From Symsagittifera roscoffensis (Eukaryota > Xenacoelomorpha > Acoela > Convolutidae): a stretch of 64,000 nt of DNA. Made by a program: the position numbers and the translations under genes. Each line of letters opens with the position of its first letter. Position 1 is the first letter of the stretch. The DNA lies in NCBI RefSeq assembly GCF_963678635.1, contig NC_087063.1, positions 66,082,471 to 66,146,470 of the forward strand, given 5' to 3'. A model generated the notes under the pieces. That model had not been told where the DNA came from. It saw only the letters and a list, made by a program, of their open reading frames with translations, and ran no database searches. Shown piece by piece: positions 51,589-62,228 of this stretch.

Positions 51589-51835
51589 ATTGTTGATTGG
51601 TGATTTTCTGGGAATCTGCAGCGGAAAATTTTTGTCGAACTTAGTTTAAGTCATTAGTTGAACGGTTACAGTTGCCCGCACCGTTACAAATTGCCCGGTT
51701 ACAATGCCTCGTAAGATAAGTCACTTCCCGACGTCCTTGAACGGTTTCAATTCAATGGGTACATGAAGTCTTTGAGTTGTGTCCTGAGTGTAGAAAAGTT
51801 ATATAGTCGGTCATTTGTTTTCGGAATGCAACAGT

Positions 51836-52906
51836 TCAAATCTGTTGACTCTTCGGTTGTATGGTCATGTTCGGGTTTTGATTTGCGCTACGCGGATGAT
51901 GTTGTCGTTGCCATCGAAAAATATAGTGACGAAACCCATTGGACATATCAAAGGCGGGATGTTGTCCTCGATCACTGACAATCTCTTTGATGTCGAACTG
52001 CAATGAAGTCAGGTATTCGTCTTTCCAGCGTGACCAGAATTTTCGAACTACAGTGTTGATGGCTTTGCTTGGACGGTTGAGTGATACTTTTTTGTCGTGT
52101 GTCGAACTCGGCATTGCTGTCAAGAGTCGTCCGGTTTGAAAAGAATCTGGCGTTAGAGCCAATGCACCGTTAACATCATTAGATGGAGTAAAATTTGGTC
52201 TTGAAATGAGAATGGCCTCAATTTGTGCTAGAATTGCCAGGAACTGATGAAGCTGTAGTCGAGTTTTCTCTACAGTTCGGTAAAAGAGTCGTTTCAAAAA
52301 TTTCACTGCCACCTTCCATAACCTTCCGAAGTGTGGCACTCTTGGTGGAATAGTGTACCATGAAACTGAGTTTTCGTTGGTGAAGGTGCTAATGATTTCT
52401 CTTAACTCTCCGTCCATCATCAGTAGCTTGAATTCATTTTCACCTCGACAAACAATGATTCTCGTCGAATTATTACTGTAAACAGACTCTGGGAAGCCTC
52501 TTCAGGCGCGAAACCGTTTGACGATGTCTACACAATCGTCCTTATCAAGAGAGTTGACTGTTTCTATGTGAACTGCTTTGCATGCAAAACAAATGAAGAT
52601 AACCACAACTAATTTTATTTCTGGCTGTTGCTGTCTTTGACGAAAAAGATCCAAAACCGACTCCCGTGCTACTGAGAGTGAAAGACTCTACAAATAATTC
52701 GAGAGGTAACTCTCCCATCTGGCTTCATGTCGAATGCAGGGCTGGCAATGATGAATTACTTGTTTGGCCAATGGGAGGCCTCCTGGTATCCATACAGTCT
52801 GTCGAAGGGTGTGGAGTTTATTCTGAGGACCGCTTCCCTGATGAACAAATTGTTGATTGGTGATTTTCTGGGAATCGGCAGCGGAAAATTTTTGTCGATG
52901 TCCCAT
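51836..52906 (-). pseudogene. BEL B integrase, array unit 4 (original position)
   Basis: Carries NGALALTP as in unit 1. The zinc-module segment here lacks about 16 bases present in units 2 and 3 (TATGAAACGATCTTTCATG region after 52830) and joins the rest of element B. Same lost catalytic residues as the other copies. Confidence 0.85.
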
Positions 52907-53242
52907 GGTGAAGTGGCGAGGCGTCCTCCGACACGAATTAGGTTGCTTTCATCGTCAAAGAAGGGTGAAAAGCTTAGAGAATTTTTGTTCCCTCTAACAA
53001 TTTTTCCGTTACCGATAAGCTTAATTTCGGCTAGATGATGCTGCTGAACCAAGCTGTATGTACAGAGTTGTGCGAGCTTCCTGGATTTCCGTGGCTGAAA
53101 GTTTTCCGTTGTATGCAACTGATGAAGTTATTCTGATTTGTTGTTGTTCCTCTGATTGAGCATCACTTCGTTCCAATTGTCGTGATTTGTTTGTTTTGGT
53201 GTCGGAACTTTTGCTTTTTTCGAAATTGTTGCTGTGGCGCAA
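52756..53242 (-). pseudogene. BEL B integrase N-terminal zinc region
   Basis: Two overlapping frames. LIRVGGRLATSPWDIDKNFP and LPIPRKSPINNLFIREA are the BEL/Pao sequence before and within the HHCC zinc module. The upstream frame (53021-53242) is Ser/Glu/Gln-rich linker. A shift near 53080 separates them. Confidence 0.8.
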
Positions 53243-53268
53243 TTACAGTTTGCTGCGATACCTACAAT

Positions 53269-54140
53269 TCATGGGAAGTTTTTAGCTTTCTCAAAGCAGC
53301 TGCAATCCAAGCACGCACCTTTACTTCCAATTTCGCTCTCTGTACCTTTACCAGAAAAACAATCAGTGGCGCTAACAGATTTCACGCTTGTATCCAAATC
53401 AACACTCAAACCTGTTCCATCAGCTGGTCCTGTACAAGTATCTAGACTAAGAACCCGTGCTGATGCGTTACCAGTATCCATACCGTTATAAATACTAACA
53501 ATTGTATTGCGCAAATCCTTGCTCCTGTACCAATACTTTCCAGGATTGCGCAAATACCTGCTCCTGTACCAATCGTATACAGGGATCAAACGTTCTCTTT
53601 TCCCTCTGATTACTTTGTTCCAGCTGCATTCTTATTTTTGTGCCCTTAACAAGCCTTGTCTCAAAAACGCTTTCCGTTGAGCTTTTCCCAATAATCTCAA
53701 TAAAAACCTAGCCCTGTACAATCACCTGCTTTTTACAGTGTCAATGCTTTTTCTTTCCACATACCCAACCTCGTCTCAATATCATCCCGGTTACTAACCG
53801 CCTGCAATCTTACGTCTTTGCCATTACCAAGTCGGGTATAGAACCCGTTTTGTTTCGACTTTACTTGAACGTTCTCAATATCAAAACCTAACCTTGTACC
53901 AACCCCTGACTCTATATCATATCCTTCCCGGGTGTCATTGCTCTCTTCTGTCAGCAGACCTGACCTTGTGCCAATACCATCCCGGGTACTAAAACCCCCT
54001 ATAACAGTTGTTGCGTATGCTATGTTTTGAACTGCAACTTGATCATCTAACGTGGATTGAGTTCTGCATGTTTTGACAAATCTCTTGATGTACTCTACAA
54101 TCCTGACAATTTTCGAAAACATTGACAACCTGGTCAGCAA
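53269..54140 (-). pseudogene. BEL B linker with repeated TRxG/DIE motif
   Basis: Two minus-strand frames (53269-53589 and 53733-54140). The upper starts NLLTRLSMFSKIVRIVEYIK, the usual BEL linker after RNase H, then passes into degenerate repeats: STRDGIGTRSG, DTREGYDIESGVGTRLGFDI, YTRLGNG, RDDIETRLG. The lower has GTGLSVDLDTSVKSVS and YWYRSKDLRN. The DNA repeats contain TACCAATACC and CCCGGGT-type words on the plus strand. About 700 bp longer than a normal linker. Not a known domain. Confidence 0.6.
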
Positions 54141-54161
54141 ATTGAAGACACTGTTCTCTTT

Positions 54162-54632
54162 TTAAACTGTCAACATTGTATCAGATCCGCCGTGTTCATT
54201 TGTGCTTCTTTCTTCGTCTCTGCTGGGACAGACTCTGCTCTCCACCAGTGTTTGATGACCGTGAGAGCCATGTTGGTACGATACACCTAGTTCATCTTTT
54301 GCTAGAGCTAATGATGAGATTCCCTGAGAAGCACAACCAGCCTTATTGTCTTTGGTCGGCACAAATTTTCATCTCTCGGCTGGTAAAATTTTCGCGATTC
54401 GATTAGCAACGAATGTCCAGGCGAAAACAGTTGGAATGAGAAATCTTTTGTCACTGATGGCGGCTGTTATTGCTTCTATCAATTGTGCTCCGAGAACTGC
54501 TGCACAGAGTTTCATGCGTGGAACATATATGCTTTTGATAGGAACAACTCGTGATTTTGCGGTCAACAGCTTAAGGTGTGCTGTAACTTCGCTGTTTTCT
54601 TGTCGCGTACAAACAACAGCTGGATGCGTCAC
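54162..54632 (-). pseudogene. BEL B RNase H, C-terminal part
   Basis: YVPRMKLCAAVLGAQLIEAI corresponds to the Glu helix (PRMELxAAxxG), here with Lys at the Glu position. FAWTFVANRIAKILPAER fits the segment after the second catalytic Asp; the WTDS motif itself is missing, so a deletion removed it. KAGCASQGIS stands where BEL proteins have NPADxASRG. Not functional. Confidence 0.75.
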
Positions 54633-55167
54633 AAAAAACAGGAAGTTGAAGGTCTCTGGTTGTCTCTGGAAAAAGAACTAGGCGAGGCAACTTGATGTCT
54701 TCCAGTTCCTTTAGCTGCTGTCGAAGGCGTCCATAGTGTGTGGTTGATAACGTTTGATCCCACGAGATTTTTTCCATCCACATGAGTTGTAGGAATGATT
54801 TCAGTTGATTCCTGGTGGGCAAAAGCCAGCCATGCGGCACATAGTGTCTCGTGACTTCTGATAGTATTTGTCGTTTGGTCACCGGAGACTGTTCGTTTAA
54901 TTTATATGCAAAACTAAAATGATCTGGCACTGCGTTCAATTTGATTCCAAGTGTATTGAAGATATAATGGTCACTTTTGATTGTAATTTTCTCTGCTGGT
55001 TCTCGATAGTGCTTTGAGAGTTGTTCTACTAGCTTTGTATCGTATGATGTCCATTTGCGAACTTCAAATTCAGCTGTAGCAAAAGTATGAATTCGTCCTG
55101 TAGTTGAATTGCTGATTCGGTATCCTGATGGAAGGTTGTCTACACACATGTCGTTGAAAGTTGCCAT
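54571..55167 (-). pseudogene. BEL B RT end and RNase H start
   Basis: 198 codons. MATFNDMCVDNLPSGY aligns with the active-site YVDDLLSG, but reads CVDN, so the second Asp is Asn. FEVRKWTSYDTKLVEQL is the conserved RKW segment after it. HYVPHGWLLP, WDQTL and KLPRLVLF belong to the connection; LPVFCDASSCCLYA has the first RNase H Asp. The RT centre before it is deleted. Confidence 0.8.
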
Positions 55168-55252
55168 CCTAAAAAAAACGTCTTTTTTTCTTCAACAAGC
55201 ACTTGAATAGATCGCATTGAATGAAAGACTGAAGCCTATAGGTCATTCTGGT

Positions 55253-55526
55253 CATTCGGTAGTGCTTAACTTCTGTCGAATTTTGAGTTTTCCACACGGT
55301 TCGATAAAAAGTCTCTACCTTCTTCTTCCAACTCCACCTGGCGGTATATCTTCACAATGTGGGCTGAGAGGGCTATAAGTCATTCTGGTCATTCGGTATT
55401 GCTTAACTTCTGTCGAATTTTGATTTTTCCACACGGTTCGATAAAAAGTCTCTACCTTCTTCTTCCAACTCCACCTGGCGGTATATCTTCACAATGTCGG
55501 CTGAGAGGGCTACCTGATGCATTCCG
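55253..55526. repeat. 137-bp tandem duplication inside RT
   Basis: CATTCGGTAGTGCTTAAC onward at 55253-55389 is repeated at 55390-55526 with four or five differences. It duplicates the RT segment with ADIVKIYRQVELEEEG. Confidence 0.93.
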
Positions 55527-55906
55527 AAGCAAATCAGAATGCTGAAGTGGTCATTCTGAAATGTAGGTCCAACCCTCAGTTTGTCGTTAAGTGGTATTAC
55601 AGATGTCGTCTTTGCTGACGCGTCGAAAACCACTCGAAGTTTTGCTGTCGTGCTTGAATCCTTGCAAACGCAATGATATGGCCTGTAGAAACAGTTATAG
55701 TTCGGTAGCACTAACTCGTTGTCTGGAACTTCCTCTATATGGCCAAGGTTGATAGACTCGTTGTTGAAGTTATTGTACTTCTTGTAGAGCTCAGGCTTCT
55801 TTTCCGAACGAAAGTAAACTACGTAGTCGAATGCGAGTCTGCTGCAATGAGTCTCCAAGTGATCCAATTTTGTCTTTGAATGGCAGTTTAAGCACAAATT
55901 AGTCAC
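55403..55906 (-). pseudogene. BEL B reverse transcriptase, N-terminal half
   Basis: 167 codons: CVCKDSSTTAKLRVVFDASA (BEL/Pao fingers signature), SVIPLNDKLRVGPTFQND, ALSADIVKIYRQVELEEEGR. The catalytic Asp in the ADI segment is present. The frame ends where the 137-bp duplication begins to break it, and the palm between here and 55167 is missing or scrambled. Confidence 0.85.
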
Positions 55907-56423
55907 CTGGCCTGCGTTTAGTTGTTGCTTTTAAATGTTCCTCACGTCTAAGTTTATCCGGTGTCACAGTTTTTTTTTCTGGAACTTCTTCAATTTACCA
56001 AAAACGTTGTAGATTTGAGTAGCTATCGTCGCTGACAAAATTTTTCTACTGTAGTGAAGTAAGTCCGGTGTTGCTGTTTGGTTTTCCAATTACAAGCCAG
56101 CCAAAAACTGAGAGTCGATGATAAATTGAACCTGCCTGATCTTTGATTCTGTTGTTTCCAATCATCAGATCCTCGTAGTGTGCTGCTCCAAGGATAGATC
56201 ACGTCAATTTCCTGTGGATTGTTTAATCCGGGATCGGCCAATTGTTGGTTAGCTTCTGAGGAATTGATGCTGTTATTGAAATTAGTTCTTTGTATGAGAG
56301 CCAGATGAGTAGTTGAACCCGTCCCTTGCTGTTGCAATCTTCATTTCCTTCAACCCCGTAAATCCTTGTTGTCTGATTCTGTCTGCGTATCTGTACACAA
56401 CGAACAACTGCTTCTGTCATCAA
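55907..56423 (-). pseudogene. BEL B protease remnant (DUF1758 type)
   Basis: Two frames. EIDVIYPWSSTLRGSDDWKQ and SLSFWLACNW recall the IDxLIGxDHYxDL...FGWLxxG region of the BEL protease, but with several frame changes. The active-site DTG was not seen. Confidence 0.6.
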
Positions 56424-56465
56424 GTTGTTAGTGTGATGCTAAATCCAGTACTCCTCGAACTTGAA

Positions 56466-56875
56466 CTATTTCTCCGTTGATCTCGAGTGGATGATGGCTA
56501 TTTGTAGAAAAACTCCATCCAGAGATCTTTCATGAGCTGCTGCTCTTGTAAGATTTTTGTCTTGTGCCTTAACTTTTGCTGGTGTCTGCTGTGTTTTGGT
56601 ATCTGAATTTTTCACAAAAAGATTCTGCTCACGATGTAGAACAGTGTTGCGTTCTGTCCACATTCTTAGCGTCGAGATCCAGAACAATTCTCACTTCGAT
56701 GTCCAGGTCGAAAGCAGTTGAAGCACAGCTGCTTCAATTTGATCAGTTGAGATTTGTCTCTGATTGAAATTTTTTTCTTAGATATCACACCTGTAGAACC
56801 GATAGTTTTTCCACAACATTCGCATTTGTCCATGTCTAATGTAGCTAGATTTGTCTGAAGCGTCTTTGATGTCAT
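56466..56875 (-). pseudogene. BEL B Gag zinc knuckle
   Basis: CFNCFRPGHRSENC (CX2CX4HX4C) is intact near 56700-56740; a Cys pair CECCGK lies about 35 residues before. The second frame continues with Arg/Thr/Lys-rich sequence. RNA-binding part of Gag. Confidence 0.8.
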
Positions 56876-57029
56876 GTTGCTTCCTTTCTTGTCAATTTAT
56901 TGAATACCAATCGATGTCGATCTCAATAACGATGTTTCAAGAGCTTGATACCTTTCTTCGAGAAATTTTTTGAGCTGGTCGTAACGTTGGAATCCTCTTC
57001 GTAAAGAAATTTCCCAAGTTTTCTTTCTC

Positions 57030-57597
57030 TCAATGGTAAGTCATTCCGTCAGAAACAAAAACAACCAAAATATCCTTTGGATCCACTGGATGTCCATGGT
57101 TAAGCAAAGCGAGTCGGTTTTCCTCTGTTGTTTCTATGAGAGTTCGAAGATCTTTGAAATTTCTGTTGTCAACGAACGCAGCTTGAAGATCTCGCGCAAA
57201 TGCGATTGCAAGATAAAATACTTGTTGTCGTATCACTTTTCCGGAATGTCAACGGCGATGTCAAAATTGTCATCCGTAATCGTTATGGAAGGTAGTAGTT
57301 TATCCTCAACTCCTGTCAGAGATGATTTCAAGTGCTGTAGTTTTGGCTTTTCGGCAATCTCGCGTTGTAAATCACAGCTCCTTCAAGCAAGTCGATGAGC
57401 GATTTCCATTCCATGCATCCTCTAGAGAAAACAGGCAAAATTAGTTTTGGTAAGTTGCAATTCACATCTGTTGATCGAATGTCACCTGTCGAAACAGGTG
57501 TTGATGTTTTGAGTCTGGGATGAGATTGTTGAATTTGATAAACGTTTTGTGCATATTTGTCGTCCAAACCTTCTGCTTCTTGGATCTCATCGTCCAT
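57030..57597 (-). pseudogene. BEL B Gag central domain (DUF1759 type)
   Basis: Two frames. LPKLILPVFSRGCMEWKSLI starts the DUF1759 pattern (57328-57597). LRTLIETTEENRLALLNHGH and DPKDILVVFVSDGM (57030-57236) are its later part. The middle (57237-57327) is shifted. Confidence 0.8.
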
Positions 57598-58325
57598 CTA
57601 AAAGCTGCTCATCTGTGATCAGTTTCTGTATCTTGCCTTTGGATTTTGATAGCTGGTCCTGTTTCTTGCGAATGTTGATTCAAGTTTTGCTACTCCGTAT
57701 CATCAAGACTTCCGATTTTGAAAAATCACGTTTGCTTCATTGTGGTATCTAGTTACTGCGCGTTGATGAGATGCTCCAGAAAGTTTGAATATCTCCAAAT
57801 TTTCTGCCAGGTCAATGTGGCTGTCGTTGCTTCACTCGTGGTTTTGCTCCATGGGGATCATTCAAAACTTTGACTATAATGAAGTTTTCGTTATGTGGAG
57901 AGTCGATATGACAACTTCGCGGTGAAATGTCAGATGAAGTAGTTGGTTGTTGACGCCGATTGGTTCCAACCCGAGAATTGTTTCAGTGGGAATTACTCCC
58001 TGCAAAAAGAGAAACCAAGAACAAAAGTCCGCACGTGGACAGAAACCAACCCAAAAAAACGCTGACAAAACTGAAGGAAGCGTAGCGTTGCGCGGAGCTA
58101 CTGAAGTGAAACTTCAATTTATCAGCTGTACTTCAGTAGATTTTCATTAAAAAAATAGTTTAGTTCCAATTTTTCGGACAACTTCCGGTGTCTACTAATG
58201 ATTAATCAACCTTTAAATTCTCTGAAATCTCAGCGAACTTGAATGACGGAGGACTAAGTTATCCGGAAACCTGAACGCCGACTAACTACCACTCTAAAAA
58301 CTCAGTAAATTTTATAGTAATCCTA
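57598..58325 (-). other. BEL B Gag N terminus and 5' leader
   Basis: About 730 bases. The first ~150 on the minus-strand side may encode the decayed Gag start, the rest is untranslated. No frame is convincing and no primer-binding site was recognised. Confidence 0.4.
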
Positions 58326-58573
58326 TCAAATTTAGCCGGCGGACCAGTTTATTATGATACATTCCGGTTCTGTTTCTAAGTCTTAGATCCTTAACGAAAT
58401 TAAGATAATTTCCTAGTTCATCAATATGTAAACGTGCGAAAATCACACTGTTCAGAATTGTGTGAAACGATTTCTGGTTTAGTTTCACAAACTTGAAGTC
58501 ATTAGTTGAACCGTTACAGTTGCCCGCATAGCTACAGTTTGGCAGGCTACCTTGCCTCGTAAGATAATTCACA
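58326..58573 (-). repeat. BEL B 5' LTR
   Basis: Partner of 46930-47180. On the minus strand it starts TGTGAATTATCTTACGAGGC. More diverged from the array copies than they are from each other, so the element is old while the array is young. Confidence 0.8.
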
Positions 58574-58580
58574 GCACATA

Positions 58581-58620
58581 ACTTTAGGTGTTTTACTTGG
58601 GAAAGTAAAACACCTAAAGT
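58581..58620. repeat. Perfect hairpin, 18-bp stem, GGGA loop
   Basis: ACTTTAGGTGTTTTACTT, then GGGA, then the exact reverse complement at 58603-58620. It lies 8 bases outside the BEL B 5' LTR. No element with it was recognised. Confidence 0.97.
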
Positions 58621-58750
58621 GCTTCAGTAGATTTAAGATAATTTCCTAGTTCATGGAAACATCCTCGCAAAGAAGTTGAGGAACTTGAATCAATTACCCT
58701 AAATTAGTTCTTCGGGAAGCTGATGAAAATGATAAACACCTTAAGCCAAA

Positions 58751-58993
58751 GAAAAACGGCAGATAATAGAACTGAATTAGTTACTTTGCCCGGCGTCGAC
58801 ACAATTATTTAAAGTTCATGGTAACTTTTAGCATTAAATTGGGTGCACATATTGTTACTGCACGCAAGATAACTACTAATGAGAAATTTACACATAAAAT
58901 AACTGCTAATTAGATTCCTGTGCACGTGTTGGAGCAGTAGTTTTTCGACGCCGGGCTGCGTAGTTTTTTTCAATTCTGTTATCTGTCGTTTTT
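58751..58993. mobile_element. Foldback element, ~50-bp inverted arms
   Basis: 58751-58799 (GAAAAACGGCAGATAATAG ... GCCCGGCGTCGA) and 58944-58993 (TCGACGCCGGGC ... CTGTCGTTTTTC) are inverted arms; the inner 12 bases are a perfect match. The loop is about 144 bp of A+T-rich DNA. Likely a MITE; no target duplication found. Confidence 0.8.
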
Positions 58994-59144
58994 CAATTGC
59001 ATAAAATGTAAGTGAAATTCATCAATTTACCAAAAAATTTAATTTGAGACAATTAAATCAAACTCTTCTATTGTTTGAGAGATTGATTCCAGAGCAAGAG
59101 CACCTCTAGAATACTTATAAAATCATGACTTATTAACGCAATCG

Positions 59145-59290
59145 AAACATGAGTTCTCAAAGTTTGGCCCAGCTCAGTCCTTTCAAACTGTTTCATCTAG
59201 GATGTGTCAAATTTTGAACCATAAATCTTAATTAGTTGCAGACAAAACGACAAAAACATGAAGAAAAAATTCGTTCATTTTCTCGTTATA
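59145..59290 (-). repeat. Inverted diverged copy of flank repeat R end
   Basis: The reverse complement matches about 46775-46905: GCAACTAATTAAGAT, TAGATGAAA and the TGAGCTGGGC-like segment are conserved. Links both sides of BEL B to the same repeat family. Confidence 0.75.
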
Positions 59291-59862
59291 ATCATCAATT
59301 TGTAAAATCTATGTCCTGTGATTGTACAAACTGAATGAAACAAAAGTATCAGAAAACGTTTGTAAAATATTTGACATTTTTACACAATAACTTTTTTTAT
59401 TATGCGCTTAACTTATCGATTCAAAATCTGAGACTACTGCTGAAAACAGTTATCATTATAGAAAATTTAGGCTGCCAATGATTTGAATCGTATAAAAAAT
59501 CAGTCGACGAACAAATTGATCAAACATTCTACAATTCGTTTAAAAAAAAACAATTTTAACACAAAGAGCAGATACTAAAAAACAATTGAAAAAGGCCGAC
59601 AGAATTAAAACCGATACCTCATAAGTTGAAAATTGTACAAAAATTTTGGCGAAAAACTTAATCTGGCATGCAGCACAGAAATTTCACAAACCTTTTCTAG
59701 GCGGTAAAGGTAGGCGTTACATTGCACTAAAAACCCACCTCTATCCACTAAAATAATTAATTTTTTCGTTCAAAATTTACCTTTCTGTGAACAGAAACAT
59801 TAGCGGAACACATTTTGTCGCAACAATATTTGCGACTAAGGTTGGAAAACAGAGTTCATACT

Positions 59863-59972
59863 AAATTACAACCTTTACTTGGGTAAATAGGATGGATGTT
59901 CAAAATGCTAACATTCTAAATTACAACCTTTACTTGGGTAAATAGGATGGATGTACAAAATGCTAATATGTC
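59863..59972. repeat. 55-bp tandem duplication
   Basis: AAATTACAACCTTTACTTGG and the rest of a 55-bp unit occur at 59863 and again at 59918 with one difference (GTTC versus GTAC). Confidence 0.93.
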
Positions 59973-61756
59973 AGTTGCAGTTTCAAACAGAAACGACTTC
60001 TGCAGTTGAGTGCGACCTGCTGAAAATGGAGATCTTGAAATTGGAAATCCTGCAGACACAGTTGTTTACGGGAAAGTCTAGTACCCGATTGCAATACCCT
60101 TGCTTATCGCAAGGGTAATAAGGTTCCATAATAATGCAAGTGCAAGTCTATTTCTTCCGAGTCTTCAAAAACTGTGCCAACGGTGATCGAACGCCAGACA
60201 TTAATTTCCGAAATCGCGTGCTCTACATCTAGACCAAAACTAACTGGAATCTATATGGACTCATTTTCTTTTTACGCGTAGAAAAAGAATAAGAGAAGAG
60301 TTAATTCAATTAACTAGCAATGGGAATAGAACTAAAATCAGACCATTTTGAGGTTGGACTGGATTAAATTGGATGCTTTAAACTACACAATTTGAAATGT
60401 ACTCCAACCTTTTTCATTTAAATAACTCTTATATTACGAAAAAACAGTCGGGTGTTTAATTCTATGCGGCCAAATTTAAACAAATCAGATTCCAGCATTA
60501 TGGTCCAATTTACAAAGTATCAAAAAGACGAATTTTGGGCCGTATAGTAAAAAAAAGGCTCAAGCATTCTTGTTGTTACAGTCGATCCATCAATAAACCC
60601 GGCCAAAGCATTCAGAAGGTTAAACTTCGTAGTAACAATTAACATATAAACCACTTGAATGATTTTGTTCTGCCGACCGTTTTTTATGAGTTCAAATACT
60701 AAATCTAATTCAAATACACATGCACATACGACACTGTTTGATTCCAAAGCATCATCATGAATACATATTTTTTAATGAAAAGCAGCCTCGATAAATATGC
60801 ACAAATTACAAAAATAATTGATCTTGTTTTGAAACTATGAAATAGATCCCAGAAAAAGTGACACTAAAATCTACTTCAGACAGAGACACAGATGGTGTAA
60901 GCTTAAAAATGGCTCCAAGAAAAATGATTTTGATTTACATATACTTTAATCCATTATCCTTTATTTGCAAATAACCACTGAAGCATTAAAGTAAATTAAA
61001 ACCTAATCAAAAAATTAGTGATGCCAGTCTTTTTAACAAGAAATCTTCTTTCACATTTTATTTATTAAAGACATCACTAACTTAAGTAAAAGCAAGAAAT
61101 GGATTTTAAAGTAGTGCCCAAAAATGATATTACGTCTTATTCAAGTTGTTATTACGGATTAAGGGGTTGCTTTGAAGGCGAGGGTAGCTGTTACAACAGT
61201 TAAGACACATATCAATTCGGTCATGCAACATATGGGGTGAAATTATTATGCCATGAAAATAGAATGGTTAAGATAATAAAATCGGTTTAAACGCCCGTCT
61301 TATGCAGATTTAACCTCATCAGAACCAAATAATACATAGCAAGAAAATAAATTTGTTTATCTAAATGAGGTCATGACAATGACCAATAATGTATGACTCA
61401 AACTAGAACGTACAATTTCATGTCAAGATGAGCACAGAAACTGAAGCATCGACGACTATCAAAGAACTACATTAGTAACCTAATCTGACACACGACATTA
61501 TTAATCTATCTAAATAGCAATGATTCTTACACGCAGCTGAGTATTTTCTTATCAAGCTTCACCTAAATTTCAGTCTCAATAATTTCGCAGTGTTGTTGTT
61601 AGTTTGTTTGTAAAAAAAAGAATGTGCAGACCCTAGCACCTTAAAACACACCAAAACCTTGCTATTGAAGACAGCATCTCGTTCTTGATGTGAGTTTAAA
61701 ATTAGGATCGTGGAGTCATTGTAGATTTGTGCCTTCGCGCACCAATTGTCATCACA
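59973..61756. other. Intergenic A+T-rich DNA
   Basis: About 1.8 kb without a recognisable gene. A small hairpin ACCCTTGC-TTATC-GCAAGGGT lies near 60096-60116. Minus-strand frames at 60520-60747 and 61559-61765 show no domain and are probably chance or the 3' UTR of the tetraspanin gene. Confidence 0.5.
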
Positions 61757-61762
61757 TTTATT
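61757..61762 (-). promoter_or_regulatory. Candidate polyadenylation signal of the tetraspanin gene
   Basis: TTTATT on the plus strand (AATAAA on the minus), about 40 bases after the stop codon at 61800-61802. A plausible but short 3' UTR. Confidence 0.4.
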
Positions 61763-61799
61763 CATATATTTAGTATCGTTCTGTTGTTTCTGTTTGTGT

Positions 61800-61913
61800 T
61801 CACAGATTGGAAATGGAGGGAGTGCTTGGCTGACTCATGTCTGCGTCCAGGTGGATGTACAGCTGCTCCTTTCTTCTGCACATCAGCCCACATGCCATCA
61901 GAATCACGAAGCC
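61800..61913 (-). CDS. Tetraspanin, last exon
   Basis: 37 codons plus TGA. After an AG acceptor (minus strand TTTAAG at 61914-61919) the exon reads GFVILMACGLMCRRKEQLY, the end of the fourth membrane span followed by the palmitoylation-type Cys and a basic border, then a 20-residue cytoplasmic tail rich in Ser/Pro ending SISNL. Tetraspanins organise membrane microdomains and partner proteins. The exon joins in phase 0 to 62229-62312. Intact, so likely a live host gene. Confidence 0.82.
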   Translation of the reverse strand, partial: GFVILMACGLMCRRKEQLYIHLDADMSQPSTPSISNL

Positions 61914-62228
61914 CTTAAACACAGAATCCATCTTAGTCTTTAAAATCAAAACTACCTATATAAGTCTCTTCACTACGTTCATTGACACTTACTATGTGGG
62001 CCAATTTATTGACAAAATTGCATCTTGAAAATGCCCCGATAAATTCATTCTAACTCGAAATCAAAATATACGGCATGGAGTATAAACATTAAGTATAAAT
62101 AGTAGAAGAGAGTGATCTTTGCTTGGTTTTGTTTCCGACCGCAGGGGTGCAATTGATTGCTCTTCATAATGAGGATGGGATGTTAATTTGATCTTAGCTG
62201 GTTTTTAGAACAATATAATAAGTGCTAC

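Larger units (their letters stand above)
49075..52906. repeat. Tandem array, period 1282 bp, three units
   Basis: Units 49075-50356, 50357-51638 and 51639 onward. Each joins the zinc-module sequence TTTTTGTCGA to the middle of the LTR (ACTTAGTTTAAGTC). In the last unit the sequence continues past TTTTTGTCGA into intact element B (TGTCCCATGG), showing which copy is the original. Confidence 0.96.
46930..58573 (-). mobile_element. BEL/Pao retrotransposon B, dead, 3' part multiplied
   Basis: Minus-strand element between LTRs at 58326-58573 (5') and 46930-47180 (3'). Interior from high to low: gag, zinc knuckle, protease remnant, RT, RNase H, an expanded linker, integrase. The part from 46930 to 52906 is a tandem array of LTR plus integrase. 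All domains are broken. No target duplication could be confirmed because the outer LTR edge is uncertain. Confidence 0.87.

Noticed and set aside
53182-53491. Plus-strand Cys/Phe-rich and Pro-rich frames
   Set aside because: They are antisense shadows of the BEL B linker.
61727-62028. Plus-strand Cys-rich frames near 61.8 kb
   Set aside because: They are antisense to the tetraspanin last exon, which has correct splice phase and family motifs.
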